DNA of 64,000 bases from a virus: positions 1-64,000 of IMG/VR virus record IMGVR_UViG_3300028392_000041; one strand, 5' to 3'. Numbering within the stretch: the first letter of the stretch is position 1; each line of letters opens with the position of its first letter. Below are positions 54,040 through 60,739 of the stretch, piece by piece. Made by a program: the position numbers and the translations under genes. The notes under the pieces were generated by a model that was not told the DNA's origin, did no database searches, and saw only the letters and a program-made list of their open reading frames with translations.

Positions 54040-54969
54040 TTATGCTTCGTCAGCGATTTTCTGGAAGTAAGACATGACATCTTCGTCATCGTCATTAATC
54101 TCAGGTGCTTTAGAAACTGTTACTGGCTTAGATGCTACAGTAGTGGCAGTTGACTTTGGAGCAACATAATCATCATCTTCAGACAAGGCTGCAGCTGACT
54201 TAATAGGTGTTCCTTCACCATCTAACACATCTGACAGTTTCTTAGTCAGTTCTTCAAAAGATTTGAAGTTTTTACGATCTAAGAACTCAGACAACTTGTA
54301 AGATTTGTTTAGAATCTCAACCATCTTTTCTTCATCACCAGATGCCAACTCAGTTGGATCCATAAAAGTGGATTGGTCATAATTAGCATAACCATCTACC
54401 TTACGCATACGCAACTTAAAGTCTGCGCCTTCGAATGGATCGAAGACATTAACTGGCTTCTCATCTTCAAAAGTCGGACGAGCTTTATCCATGATTTTAT
54501 CAAAGATTTTCTTACCAAACTTAAACAAGCGAACTTGTCCTTCATTCTCTGGATGCTTTGGATCAGAAACGATCAAAACATTACAGATGTAAGATAACTT
54601 ACGCTTTTGTTTACGAGCAATTTCCTTGTTGGCATCAGAACCAGAATTCCACAATTTAGAATTCAATTCACCGACAGGATCTTTCTCACCAAGAGTGGTA
54701 AGAGAGTTCTCGATATACCACTTACCAGTTGGACCCTGGAAGGAGTGGTTAAAGATACGAACCCATGGGAGTTCGTCACCTTCTACGCGAGGTAGAAAAC
54801 GCAGTGTGGCTGTACCATTACCAGCCTTATCGGCTTCTAGTTTCCACATTCTGTCGTCTTGGTAGGATTTTTTGCCACCGCCAGATTCGGGGTTAGCAAT
54901 TTTTTCGAATTCGGAAGTGATTTTACCGAAATCTGTGTTACGCATTTTGCGAAGTGCTTGAATGTCCAT
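54040..54969 (-). CDS. 32: Single-stranded DNA-binding protein gp32
   Basis: The 309-residue protein (T4: 301) coats ssDNA in replication and repair. The N-terminal basic region (MDIQALRKMRNTDFGKI) mediates cooperativity; the OB-fold core includes TATLRFLP and FNHSFQGPTGKWYIENSLTTLGEKDPVGELN; the C-terminus is acidic (EINDDDEDVMSYFQ) for partner binding. The His-Cys3 zinc site of T4 gp32 is absent: that segment has no cysteines. The gp59-like loader gene lies close upstream. Confidence 0.95.
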   Translation of the reverse strand: MDIQALRKMRNTDFGKITSEFEKIANPESGGGKKSYQDDRMWKLEADKAGNGTATLRFLPRVEGDELPWVRIFNHSFQGPTGKWYIENSLTTLGEKDPVGELNSKLWNSGSDANKEIARKQKRKLSYICNVLIVSDPKHPENEGQVRLFKFGKKIFDKIMDKARPTFEDEKPVNVFDPFEGADFKLRMRKVDGYANYDQSTFMDPTELASGDEEKMVEILNKSYKLSEFLDRKNFKSFEELTKKLSDVLDGEGTPIKSAAALSEDDDYVAPKSTATTVASKPVTVSKAPEINDDDEDVMSYFQKIADEA

Positions 54970-54992
54970 CGTATTTCCTTTGTATAAATGTA

Positions 54993-55196
54993 TTAATATG
55001 TTTTTGTATTAGTATTATCGTCTTCATCGTATGTTTCAAAATCATAATCTAAGTCTTGCTCATCATAATATTCTTCAACATAACTATTTAGTACTTTCAT
55101 ACCTTTACCTTTTTGGTTCTTGGAATGTTTAGTTTTTTTAAACTTACCAGTAACCTCTACTTCATCTTCGAAGTGAAGATCTATCTTGCGATTCAT
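54993..55196 (-). CDS. Small acidic-tailed protein, unknown
   Basis: The 67-residue protein has a basic middle (GKFKKTKHSKNQKGKGMK) and a strongly acidic, Tyr/Asp-rich C-terminal half (EEYYDEQDLDYDFETYDEDD). I do not recognise it. It lies between gp59-like and gp32 genes, 1 base after the former, so it probably belongs to the replication operon and may bind DNA or gp32. Confidence 0.65.
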   Translation of the reverse strand: MNRKIDLHFEDEVEVTGKFKKTKHSKNQKGKGMKVLNSYVEEYYDEQDLDYDFETYDEDDNTNTKTY

Positions 55197-55197
55197 A

Positions 55198-55809
55198 TCA
55201 GTGCAACTCTAAAATTTCCTGTTTAAAATTCTCATAGACACGCAAGAGTCGTTCGGTATTAAACTTCACGAAACCCTTACATTTATCTATTCTACGGCAT
55301 TCTTCTCCCAAAAGCAAATTTAATTGCGAAGGTATTCTTGCAATGTAATTCGTATAAGAATCTAAAATTACCATAGTTTCTATTGTGATATAACCACCGA
55401 GATATAATTTAAATAACTCAGGGAAATCACTACCACTCTTTTCATATAGATGATTCTCAGATAAACCCTCTTTCTCTAGATGCAAGCAGATTGCATGTAA
55501 GTCGTTTTCAAAAACTTGTGACATACTTTCTTTTCGTTTATTCCAAGTACTTAAATTACGCTCACCCTCTCCTGGGTCATAGACAACTTCATTATTTCCG
55601 TAAGCAAAATTAGCAACAAAATATTGAATCACATCCCTTTCGGTTGGAAACTTTCTTGCCAATTTTTCAAAGATAAACCTATCATTACGATTATAAAAAG
55701 TGTCTCGAGCACCTTTTACATGACCACGATTGTTAAACACATTATACGCATTCGTAGTAAAGTGTAACTTCACAGCCATATAAAGTTTCCATACCTTATA
55801 TCCGTCCAC
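55198..55809 (-). CDS. 59: Helicase loader gp59-like
   Basis: The 203-residue protein (T4 gp59: 217) shares the N-terminal pattern DGYKVWKLYMAVKLHF (T4: DGKSVYKLYLMIKQHM), then FYNRNDRFIFEKLARKF (T4: YQKRRDKYFFQKLSEKY) and FENDLHAICLHLEK-type helices. gp59 loads the gp41 helicase on gp32-coated DNA. I keep the GTG start at 55809, because the shared DGYKVWKLY block precedes the first ATG (55779) and an AGGAA site lies upstream. It is two genes from gp32. Confidence 0.8.
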   Translation of the reverse strand: MDGYKVWKLYMAVKLHFTTNAYNVFNNRGHVKGARDTFYNRNDRFIFEKLARKFPTERDVIQYFVANFAYGNNEVVYDPGEGERNLSTWNKRKESMSQVFENDLHAICLHLEKEGLSENHLYEKSGSDFPELFKLYLGGYITIETMVILDSYTNYIARIPSQLNLLLGEECRRIDKCKGFVKFNTERLLRVYENFKQEILELH

Positions 55810-55978
55810 GATTTAATTTCCTACAATCAGTTCTCACTTCAATTGGGAAATCTGGAGAGATTTCCGCCAATCTACAATCATAAACTACTACGCCATGTTT
55901 AGGGATTGCTAAGAACATAGTTCCCCAAACCAGCGTAAAAGCAAAAATAACAGCAAGCGTCAATTTCAAATTAAACAT
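55796..55978 (-). CDS. Small membrane protein, unknown
   Basis: From the ATG at 55978, which overlaps the upstream stop as ATGTTTAA, the 60-residue protein has a hydrophobic segment at about residues 3-23 (LKLTLAVIFAFTLVWGTMFLA) and a periplasmic-type tail with two cysteines (VYDCRLAEISPDF, RTDCRKL). It overlaps the gp59-like gene by 14 bases. Similar one-pass proteins occur in this position in T4-like cyanophages as far as I recall; the role is unknown. Confidence 0.65.
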   Translation of the reverse strand: MFNLKLTLAVIFAFTLVWGTMFLAIPKHGVVVYDCRLAEISPDFPIEVRTDCRKLNRGRI

Positions 55979-56210
55979 CAAGTTGTGCCGTTTTCGGTAG
56001 GTGTCCACTCTGTTGAAAATCCATCTTCATTTTTTCTTTGAGGGACTTGTTAATCAAAGATTTAATTTCTTCAGGGTCAATGAAGTTTTCCTTACAATAT
56101 TCCAAGATAGCATCGACATGGGTACACTTCTTGTCTCTTGCCAATTGTTCTATATAAAGAGAAAACGACTTTGAATCTTCAAATACTTTTAAGTTTGTTG
56201 ATGTAGGCAT
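55971..56210 (-). CDS. 33: Late-transcription co-activator gp33-like
   Basis: The 79-residue protein has SFSLYIEQLARDKKCTHVDAILEYCKEN, then PEEIKSLINKSLKEKMKMD and a C-terminal LPKTAQLDV. T4 gp33 shows the same order (IIEKMVEEFGMSYLEATTAFLEEN, IPSGIIEKI, ending TLDFLL). gp33 bridges the late sigma-like gp55 and the gp45 clamp to RNA polymerase; the late TATAAATA boxes here require such a factor. It overlaps the 93-residue upstream gene. Confidence 0.75.
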   Translation of the reverse strand: MPTSTNLKVFEDSKSFSLYIEQLARDKKCTHVDAILEYCKENFIDPEEIKSLINKSLKEKMKMDFQQSGHLPKTAQLDV

Positions 56211-56460
56211 TTGCTGTTGTGATTACCTCGTTTAGTTCGCTATACTCTCGCGATTTTGATTTATAGAGTTTCCAAACTGGGGTATCAGTTTCTTCAGGAT
56301 TCATTTTTCGGTCAAACATATCAAGATACTTGTCAAACCAACGATCCATTACTTTTCGTTGCTTAATCAAAGAAAGATGAATTTTCTCTAATGCTACGAT
56401 ATCTCTATCCATTGCGCAAAGGGAAAACTTCTCTTGATACTCATATTTACTCAACTCCAT
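56179..56460 (-). CDS. Small helical protein after an early promoter
   Basis: The 93-residue protein (ATG 56460; AAGGAG 6 bases upstream) is helical and charged: LEKIHLSLIKQRKVMDRWFDKYLDMFDR and LYKSKSREYSELNEVITTANAYI. I do not assign a function. It is the first gene after a strong sigma70-type promoter and leads the unit 56460-53869, which contains gp33-like, gp59, gp32 and pqqA. Confidence 0.7.
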   Translation of the reverse strand: MELSKYEYQEKFSLCAMDRDIVALEKIHLSLIKQRKVMDRWFDKYLDMFDRKMNPEETDTPVWKLYKSKSREYSELNEVITTANAYINKLKSI

Positions 56461-56490
56461 CACAGGCTCCTTTTCTATAGTCCTAAGACT

Positions 56491-56519
56491 ATTATACCCT
56501 ATTTACGAATTAATGTCAA
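56491..56519 (-). promoter_or_regulatory. Early sigma70-type promoter
   Basis: On the minus strand TTGACA and TATAAT are separated by exactly 17 bases. The start region includes an inverted repeat ATAGTC-N4-GACTAT (56477-56492), a possible operator. A near-identical core (TTGACATTAATTC ... TAGGGTATAAT) occurs at 62807-62835. Confidence 0.88.
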
Positions 56520-56522
56520 GCA

Positions 56523-56756
56523 TTATTTTCGACCTGTAGGAGAGTCTCCATGCTTGGTTGCAGCGTATAGCATACACATAGTGCCTTGAGAGTCGTAGGC
56601 GCATTTAATTGCAACTGGGTCAACACCCTTTACAATACCATTTTCAATATTTGCAGACATGAGTCGGTCTTTTTGCAAATTATAGTATGCAATAGAACTA
56701 ATCGCTGTCATCAAAACCACAGTCGTACAAATTACAAATAAGTTTCTTTCAGTCAT
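56523..56756 (-). CDS. Small membrane protein, unknown
   Basis: Using the ATG at 56756 with an AAGGA site 9 bases upstream, the 77-residue protein has one hydrophobic segment (LFVICTTVVLMTAISSIAYY, about residues 5-24) and an outer domain with two cysteines (VAIKCAYDSQGTMCMLYAA). The longer frame from 56795 lacks a ribosome binding site. Such one-pass proteins are common early phage genes that modify the host envelope; the function is unknown. Confidence 0.65.
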   Translation of the reverse strand: MTERNLFVICTTVVLMTAISSIAYYNLQKDRLMSANIENGIVKGVDPVAIKCAYDSQGTMCMLYAATKHGDSPTGRK

Positions 56757-56778
56757 AATAAAACATCCTTTTATTTTG

Positions 56779-56952
56779 TTAATAAGATCCATCATCGATA
56801 ACTATCCTTACTGTTAGTGGACCAACAGTGGCACAAATTACATGCCTTGCTGGATCCATATCATCTGGACCACGCACATCAAAATCAATTCTCCAGTGAT
56901 ATGGGTTTACCGCAAGCGAAATCCAAACACCTGAATATTTTAACCAATTCAT
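56779..56952 (-). CDS. Small protein, unknown
   Basis: From the ATG at 56952, which overlaps the ClpP-like stop as ATGA, the 57-residue protein begins MNWLKYSGVWISLAVNPYHWRIDF and contains GPDDMDPARHVICATVGPLTVRIVIDDG. I recall similar short proteins in other T4-like phages but no function. It is translationally coupled to the protease gene upstream. Confidence 0.65.
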   Translation of the reverse strand: MNWLKYSGVWISLAVNPYHWRIDFDVRGPDDMDPARHVICATVGPLTVRIVIDDGSY

Positions 56953-57524
56953 TTTAAATCCTTTACTAAGTCGCATAGTCCAAGTTTCTGTGCTTCCTGA
57001 GCAGATAACCAAATATCCTGCGGAGGAAGAAGTGTTTCTCTAATTTTTGGTTCAGTTAAACCTGTCACTTTTTTATAGTGAGCAATCATTCGTTTTGTTG
57101 TCAAATCGAATTCTTTAACTGTCGCAAATAACTCATGCTCTTTGCCAAACGCACCCCAAGAATATTGGTGCGATAAAATTGAAGTGTTCGGTGTAAGAAT
57201 TCGTTGTCCTTTAGTTCCTGAAGCAAAGATCAATAGACCTGCCGAAGAAACCTGCCCCAAACCGATTGTTCGAATTGGAATAGAAGAACCACGCATCGTG
57301 TCAATAACTGCGAACGCAGCATTCAAATCGCCACCTGGAGAGCAGATAATTAAATTTAACAACTCTGGTGTTTCAGCAGTGAAGTTTGATTCAAGTATCC
57401 ATTCTACCAATGGTTTTACCGAAGAAAGGGAAACTTCTTCCATAAGAAGAAAGAATCCGTGAGTAGATTTATCACCCTCTTTGAGAAAATCTAAATTCAA
57501 TTTTTGCATCATACTATTTGCCAT
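56949..57524 (-). CDS. ClpP-like protease
   Basis: The 191-residue protein has the ClpP fold pattern: LLNLIICSPGGDLNAAFAVIDTM, IGLGQVSSAGLLIFASG with the probable nucleophile S94, and ILSHQYSWG with H119; the Asp is likely near residue 170. Phage ClpP-like enzymes can act as head proteases or modify host proteolysis; here the surroundings are small early genes, not head genes. The ATG at 57524 has a GGAG site 6 bases upstream. No Clp ATPase is in the window. Confidence 0.85.
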   Translation of the reverse strand: MANSMMQKLNLDFLKEGDKSTHGFFLLMEEVSLSSVKPLVEWILESNFTAETPELLNLIICSPGGDLNAAFAVIDTMRGSSIPIRTIGLGQVSSAGLLIFASGTKGQRILTPNTSILSHQYSWGAFGKEHELFATVKEFDLTTKRMIAHYKKVTGLTEPKIRETLLPPQDIWLSAQEAQKLGLCDLVKDLK

Positions 57525-57535
57525 CAATTACTCCA

Positions 57536-58075
57536 TTAGGGTTTATAAAAAATATGTCTACCAATCGTTACTGTTTTCTCTAATTTCCATCTAGGATTAA
57601 CATAATCCGCATGATAAAATAAAGCACCTTGAGTGTTATCTATCATATTACCATAGTTCATGTAAACATAAACTGCCACATCTTGCGCTTCTTTATAGAC
57701 TTCTTTTTGTCTATCATTAAAATAATTAGTTTTATATAGCGATGTCATTTGCAATTTAGCATTACACCACCAAGAGAACTGACAAGTGTTTTGAGTTTTT
57801 TGTTTCACAACACTGCAAACAGAATCTTCAAATCCTTTATTAACTCTGTTCATTGTAACCAGCCCTACCGCAATCTTTCCATCTTTTGGTTCATAGGCTG
57901 ATTCAAAATATATGTTGTCTGCCAAGCATTCGACTTCTTTTTTAGCCGATGGGGTCAGATCTGAATAATCAATTCCACTTAACGGAATTACATTTTTACC
58001 ATTTAAAGCAATCACTGGAGCAATAATAATCAAACTTAGTATAGTTAATGTCGTATATAATATTTTCTTATGCAT
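57536..58075 (-). CDS. SleB-type cell wall hydrolase (endolysin)
   Basis: The 179-residue protein has an N-terminal signal or signal-anchor (ILYTTLTILSLIIIAPVIA, residues 5-23) and a hydrolase domain with ECLADNIYFESAYEPKDGKIAVG (catalytic-type E58), VMNRV-like TMNRV, CQFSWWCN and ALFYHADYVNP. SleB-like proteins cut peptidoglycan glycan bonds. The signal suggests export through the Sec system. It is one of three peptidoglycan hydrolases here, with gp5 and the GH19 enzyme at 60.1 kb. Confidence 0.87.
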   Translation of the reverse strand: MHKKILYTTLTILSLIIIAPVIALNGKNVIPLSGIDYSDLTPSAKKEVECLADNIYFESAYEPKDGKIAVGLVTMNRVNKGFEDSVCSVVKQKTQNTCQFSWWCNAKLQMTSLYKTNYFNDRQKEVYKEAQDVAVYVYMNYGNMIDNTQGALFYHADYVNPRWKLEKTVTIGRHIFYKP

Positions 58076-58099
58076 TACATCTCCTTAATGTGCAGAAGA

Positions 58100-58119
58100 A
58101 AGGTGTGCGAACACACCTT
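58100..58119 (-). terminator. Intrinsic terminator with UUCG loop
   Basis: On the minus strand the stem AAGGTGTG/CACACCTT closes a TTCG loop, followed by TCTTCTG. It lies 14 bases past the stop of the 90-residue gene and before the SleB gene. The downstream U-tract is weak, so termination may be partial. Confidence 0.75.
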
Positions 58120-58132
58120 CCAATCCCATTTA

Positions 58133-58405
58133 TCAGGTGGACTTTTTCGTAGTCTTAGTATCTAGGGGAATATTTGAAACAAAACCATTTAGGGTTTGAG
58201 CCTTTGCAATGATTTCAGTTTCTGATGGATAAGCTGGAAATCCTGGATGAACAGGCAACTCCCCACCATTGATTTTAGCAACTTCTAGTTGAGCATGCCA
58301 ACTATTGCTAATTACTTCACGCTTACCGTAGTATTCATCGTTAAGCATGTCTTTCGCCATTTTTAAAAGTTCAAGGCGAATCTCGAACGGAGTCATGTTA
58401 CTCAT
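58133..58405 (-). CDS. Small conserved phage protein, unknown
   Basis: The 90-residue protein begins MSNMTPFEIRLELLKMAKDMLNDEYY and has a central KREVISNSWHAQLE and a PGFPAYPSETEIIAKAQTL stretch. I recall relatives in T4-like cyanophages and pelagiphages as conserved hypothetical proteins. It has AAGGA 6 bases upstream and is followed by a terminator. Confidence 0.75.
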   Translation of the reverse strand: MSNMTPFEIRLELLKMAKDMLNDEYYGKREVISNSWHAQLEVAKINGGELPVHPGFPAYPSETEIIAKAQTLNGFVSNIPLDTKTTKKST

Positions 58406-58493
58406 ATTAATTCCTTTGTGTGTTAATGAGTTGTGTGTAATGACAGTTTTTTATATGGTTACTGCCACCATATCCCATCCCTGGGACATAATA

Positions 58494-58667
58494 TTATTTA
58501 GGTGCTTCTGCTTTTTTCTTTGGAGTTGGTTTAGGACTCTTTGGAGCAGCAGGACAATTACCTTTCTTGTCCTTTGTTACACAGTTCGTTTCTTCTTTCT
58601 TTGCTGGTTCAGCAGCAAAAGTTGAGAAAGAAAATGCTAAAGCAGTAAGTAAGATAATTGTCTTCAT
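58494..58667 (-). CDS. Small secreted Lys/Pro-rich protein
   Basis: This 57-residue protein begins with a clear signal peptide (MKTIILLTALAFSFSTFAA, cleavage after residue 18 or 19) and then a lysine- and proline-rich mature part with two cysteines (TNCVTKDKKGNC) and a repetitive PKPTPKKK tail. An AGGAAT site lies before the ATG. It is 9 bases after the outer membrane protein gene, so both envelope proteins are probably co-expressed. Function unknown. Confidence 0.7.
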   Translation of the reverse strand: MKTIILLTALAFSFSTFAAEPAKKEETNCVTKDKKGNCPAAPKSPKPTPKKKAEAPK

Positions 58668-58676
58668 AGTAATTCC

Positions 58677-59120
58677 TTAGAATGAATATTTCAAGCCAGC
58701 AATAACAGTACTACCATCTAAAGAACTAACTTTAGATTGTCCTGCTTGATAACGATAATCAGCAGTGAGAGCAACTTGTTTGCTTAATGGATAAGAAACA
58801 CCAGCACCAACTAATGCAGCATAGCCATCAGTTGTATTCTTTTGATCCAAGTAAGCAACTCCACCTTTAACTGCGATGGTCGCTGCACCAACTGTTGCAA
58901 CATCATACGAACCAACTAAAGTGTACTTGTTCATGTCAGTTCCAGTTTTGTATTGATCAAATCCAGCAGTGATGCCTACTTTATCAAACTTCTGTCCAAC
59001 AGTAATACCTACACCAGTACGATCTGTATTGGCAGTATCGCGACTTGCGTTGATACCTAGTTCAACTGCTTGAACACCCATAGATGCCAATAATGCTGCG
59101 ATTAAAATAACTTTTTTCAT
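58677..59120 (-). CDS. Small outer-membrane beta-barrel-like protein
   Basis: The 147-residue protein has a signal peptide (MKKVILIAALLASMGVQA) and about eight amphipathic strands (VGITVGQKFDKVGITAGFDQY, YTLVGSYDVA, AALVGAGVSYPL, VALTADYRYQAG), ending AGLKYSF with the C-terminal Phe that marks Gram-negative outer membrane proteins. It resembles small OmpA- or OmpW-type host barrels. A phage-coded barrel could mask receptors or change permeability. An AGGGAA site lies upstream. Confidence 0.8.
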   Translation of the reverse strand: MKKVILIAALLASMGVQAVELGINASRDTANTDRTGVGITVGQKFDKVGITAGFDQYKTGTDMNKYTLVGSYDVATVGAATIAVKGGVAYLDQKNTTDGYAALVGAGVSYPLSKQVALTADYRYQAGQSKVSSLDGSTVIAGLKYSF

Positions 59121-59134
59121 TTAATTCCCTTTTT

Positions 59135-59174
59135 AAAAAATATGGTAACTTATTCTGTTACGAGGAAAGTTACC
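59135..59174 (-). terminator. Intrinsic terminator of the tmRNA gene
   Basis: GGTAACTT and AAGTTACC (59167-59174 with 59144-59151) form an 8-bp stem on the minus strand, followed by ATATTTTTT. It closes the tmRNA transcript just before the outer membrane protein gene. Confidence 0.8.
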
Positions 59175-59432
59175 GAAACCCTAGTCAGCGATTAAGCTGC
59201 CAATGCGAACTGTGAGTCGTTTGCGTTTACTTTTGTTTAGTTTTAACATCTACTCTGATGGGTTGTCCACTTCTATACTTGTTACCCTGTCGAAACCTAG
59301 TCACCCCCATCAGAAGCACACCCATTAGAGCCCATAAAATGGTTTCTTTCATCTAACACATGCACTTCTGGTGGAGGTGGGGAGAATCGAACTCCCGTCC
59401 AGAATACTTTTCTAGTTGCTTCACACAACCAT
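59150..59432 (-). ncRNA. ssrA: Circularly permuted (two-piece) tmRNA
   Basis: tmRNA rescues stalled ribosomes and tags the protein for degradation. Read on the minus strand, the 3' piece comes first: T-arm GGGAG-TTCGATT-CTCCC, then CACCTCC and ACCA ending at 59369. After a 60-nt intervening segment (59309-59368, whose ends pair GAAGTGCA with TGTGCTTC) the 5' piece starts GGGGGTG at 59308, then AGGTTTCGACAGGG. GGGGGUG pairs with CACCUCC in 7 bp with G3-U70, the alanine identity pair. The tag frame at 59224-59192 encodes ANDSQFALAA then TAA. Long-range ACAACC/GGUUGU pairing can join the pieces. Exact ends are estimated. Confidence 0.9.
59192..59224 (-). other. tmRNA tag reading frame (resume codon GCA)
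   Basis: The frame GCA AAC GAC TCA CAG TTC GCA TTG GCA GCT TAA encodes the degradation tag ANDSQFALAA. The ALAA end is recognised by ClpXP in bacteria, and the AND start is typical of proteobacterial tmRNAs. It lies in the 5' piece of the permuted gene. Confidence 0.9.
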
Positions 59433-59438
59433 TCACCT

Positions 59439-59467
59439 ATTATACATTATATATTTATTATAGTCAA
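59439..59467 (-). promoter_or_regulatory. Sigma70-type promoter of the tmRNA
   Basis: On the minus strand TTGACT and TATAAT are separated by 17 bases; transcription would start near 59432, at the beginning of the tmRNA acceptor piece. The element overlaps the end of the exonuclease-like gene. Host polymerase could transcribe it early and throughout infection. Confidence 0.8.
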
Positions 59468-59468
59468 A

Positions 59469-60119
59469 TTAAATACCTTTTAATTGCAAATATTCTTTGC
59501 GAAGATCTTTAAAATGTCCAATCCATTCATTCCTACGCTCTTCAAACACTTGTGGGGTATAATTATCAACCCCAACTATAATTACAAGTCTATTAACAGG
59601 AATTCCTGTCAACTCCTCAAACATAACTGCATATGCAGAAGTCTGCATAAAGTAACCATGAATCCAATCACGATTTTTAAGTTTAGATGATGTTTTAAAA
59701 TCAATGATAGATAACCTACCTTTATACTCAGCAATACAGTCAACAGTTCCTGCAACTTGTAGATGGTGAGAATAAAGCGGACTCTCTAACGCATGTATAT
59801 TATCTATATTATTTAATTCTGGGACGAGACTTTTAAATAGGTGCGAATCAAAGAAATCTGGTTGAGTAGGTTCTCCACGCAAATAGGATTCGCAGAGGGA
59901 GTGAATTTTGGTTCCTCTTGATGCTGCTCTGGTGGAGATTTTGTTTGCTTCTTCTTCTCCGACTCTTTTTCGCCAATCAAGGATTCCCTGTTTTGAGTGC
60001 AATCCAGTAACTGTGGTAACGGAGGGATAGGATTTACCCGAAGGTGTGCGGTATAACCTGCCTTCGGGACTATCGATACGCTCCAGTTTCGCAAATTCAT
60101 GATCAATAAATGTTTTCAT
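59469..60119 (-). CDS. PD-(D/E)xK exonuclease-like protein
   Basis: The 216-residue protein shows the RecB-type nuclease core: H73 in SRGTKIHSLCESYL, E112 in ALESPLYS, D127 in GTVDCIAEY and IIDFKTSSK with D140 and K142. Such single-domain nucleases are frequent in T4-like cyanophages and may resect DNA ends or degrade host DNA. It overlaps the GH19 gene as TAATG. Its upstream part (GEEEANKISTRAASRG) is the expected helix preceding the core. Confidence 0.85.
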   Translation of the reverse strand: MKTFIDHEFAKLERIDSPEGRLYRTPSGKSYPSVTTVTGLHSKQGILDWRKRVGEEEANKISTRAASRGTKIHSLCESYLRGEPTQPDFFDSHLFKSLVPELNNIDNIHALESPLYSHHLQVAGTVDCIAEYKGRLSIIDFKTSSKLKNRDWIHGYFMQTSAYAVMFEELTGIPVNRLVIIVGVDNYTPQVFEERRNEWIGHFKDLRKEYLQLKGI

Positions 60120-60739
60120 TATGTAAGTAAATTAATGCATTCCTCATAGTGTTTAATACGATCTTCAAGACCAATGTATCCACCATTAATCTTTTTAGTC
60201 ATTAACTTAATATCACCATTGTCAGCTTGAACATTTAACTTGTTCGCATTCCAAAACCAAATTGCTGACATAAGAGCAAAGTCGCGATCAGCAGTTACCC
60301 AGTCAGGATTATCAACAACATTCTGCCAGTCATCAAACATCTCTTGAGCAAATTTAGTATAGTTCGCACGACCAGTCAACTGAATTGGTCCACGACCACG
60401 ATATCTATATCCATCACCAGATTCTGGACCACCATTACCCATGCGATTAGCATAGATCTTATTAGCAATCATTTCTGGATGACGAGCATAAGGTGTTGCA
60501 GATTCAATAGTAGGGAAATACTTCTTGAAAATACTGTTTAATCCTTGTGCGGAATAGTTTAGGTTTTCTTCAAACACAGTCCAACCACCAGACTCATGCC
60601 CACACTGAGCAAGAAATGCTGCGACACGATGTGGTGTATTAATATCGTAAGTTGGAAACACATTATTCATTGCCTCAGCCCAGCCATCTGGATCTTGCGC
60701 TCTTGGAAATAAGTGTTTAAATTGATCTCCTGTAATCAT
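60119..60739 (-). CDS. GH19-family endolysin
   Basis: The 206-residue protein has the glycoside hydrolase 19 signature: AAFLAQCGHESGGWTVFEENL with E49 and E58, and YRGRGPIQLTGRANY. These enzymes cut peptidoglycan or chitin glycan strands. It lacks a signal peptide and so depends on the holin at 50.4 kb. The gp5 spike carries a related domain. It is coupled to PhoH by ATGA and overlaps the exonuclease-like gene. Confidence 0.92.
   Translation of the reverse strand: MITGDQFKHLFPRAQDPDGWAEAMNNVFPTYDINTPHRVAAFLAQCGHESGGWTVFEENLNYSAQGLNSIFKKYFPTIESATPYARHPEMIANKIYANRMGNGGPESGDGYRYRGRGPIQLTGRANYTKFAQEMFDDWQNVVDNPDWVTADRDFALMSAIWFWNANKLNVQADNGDIKLMTKKINGGYIGLEDRIKHYEECINLLT

Noticed and set aside
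58440-58493. Terminator between the secreted protein and the 90-residue gene
   Set aside because: Two small hairpins are visible, but on the transcribed minus strand they are followed by A-runs, not a T-run.
59369-59432. An ordinary tRNA near 59.4 kb
   Set aside because: The T-arm and CCA end are present but there is no anticodon arm before them; the rest fits a permuted tmRNA.
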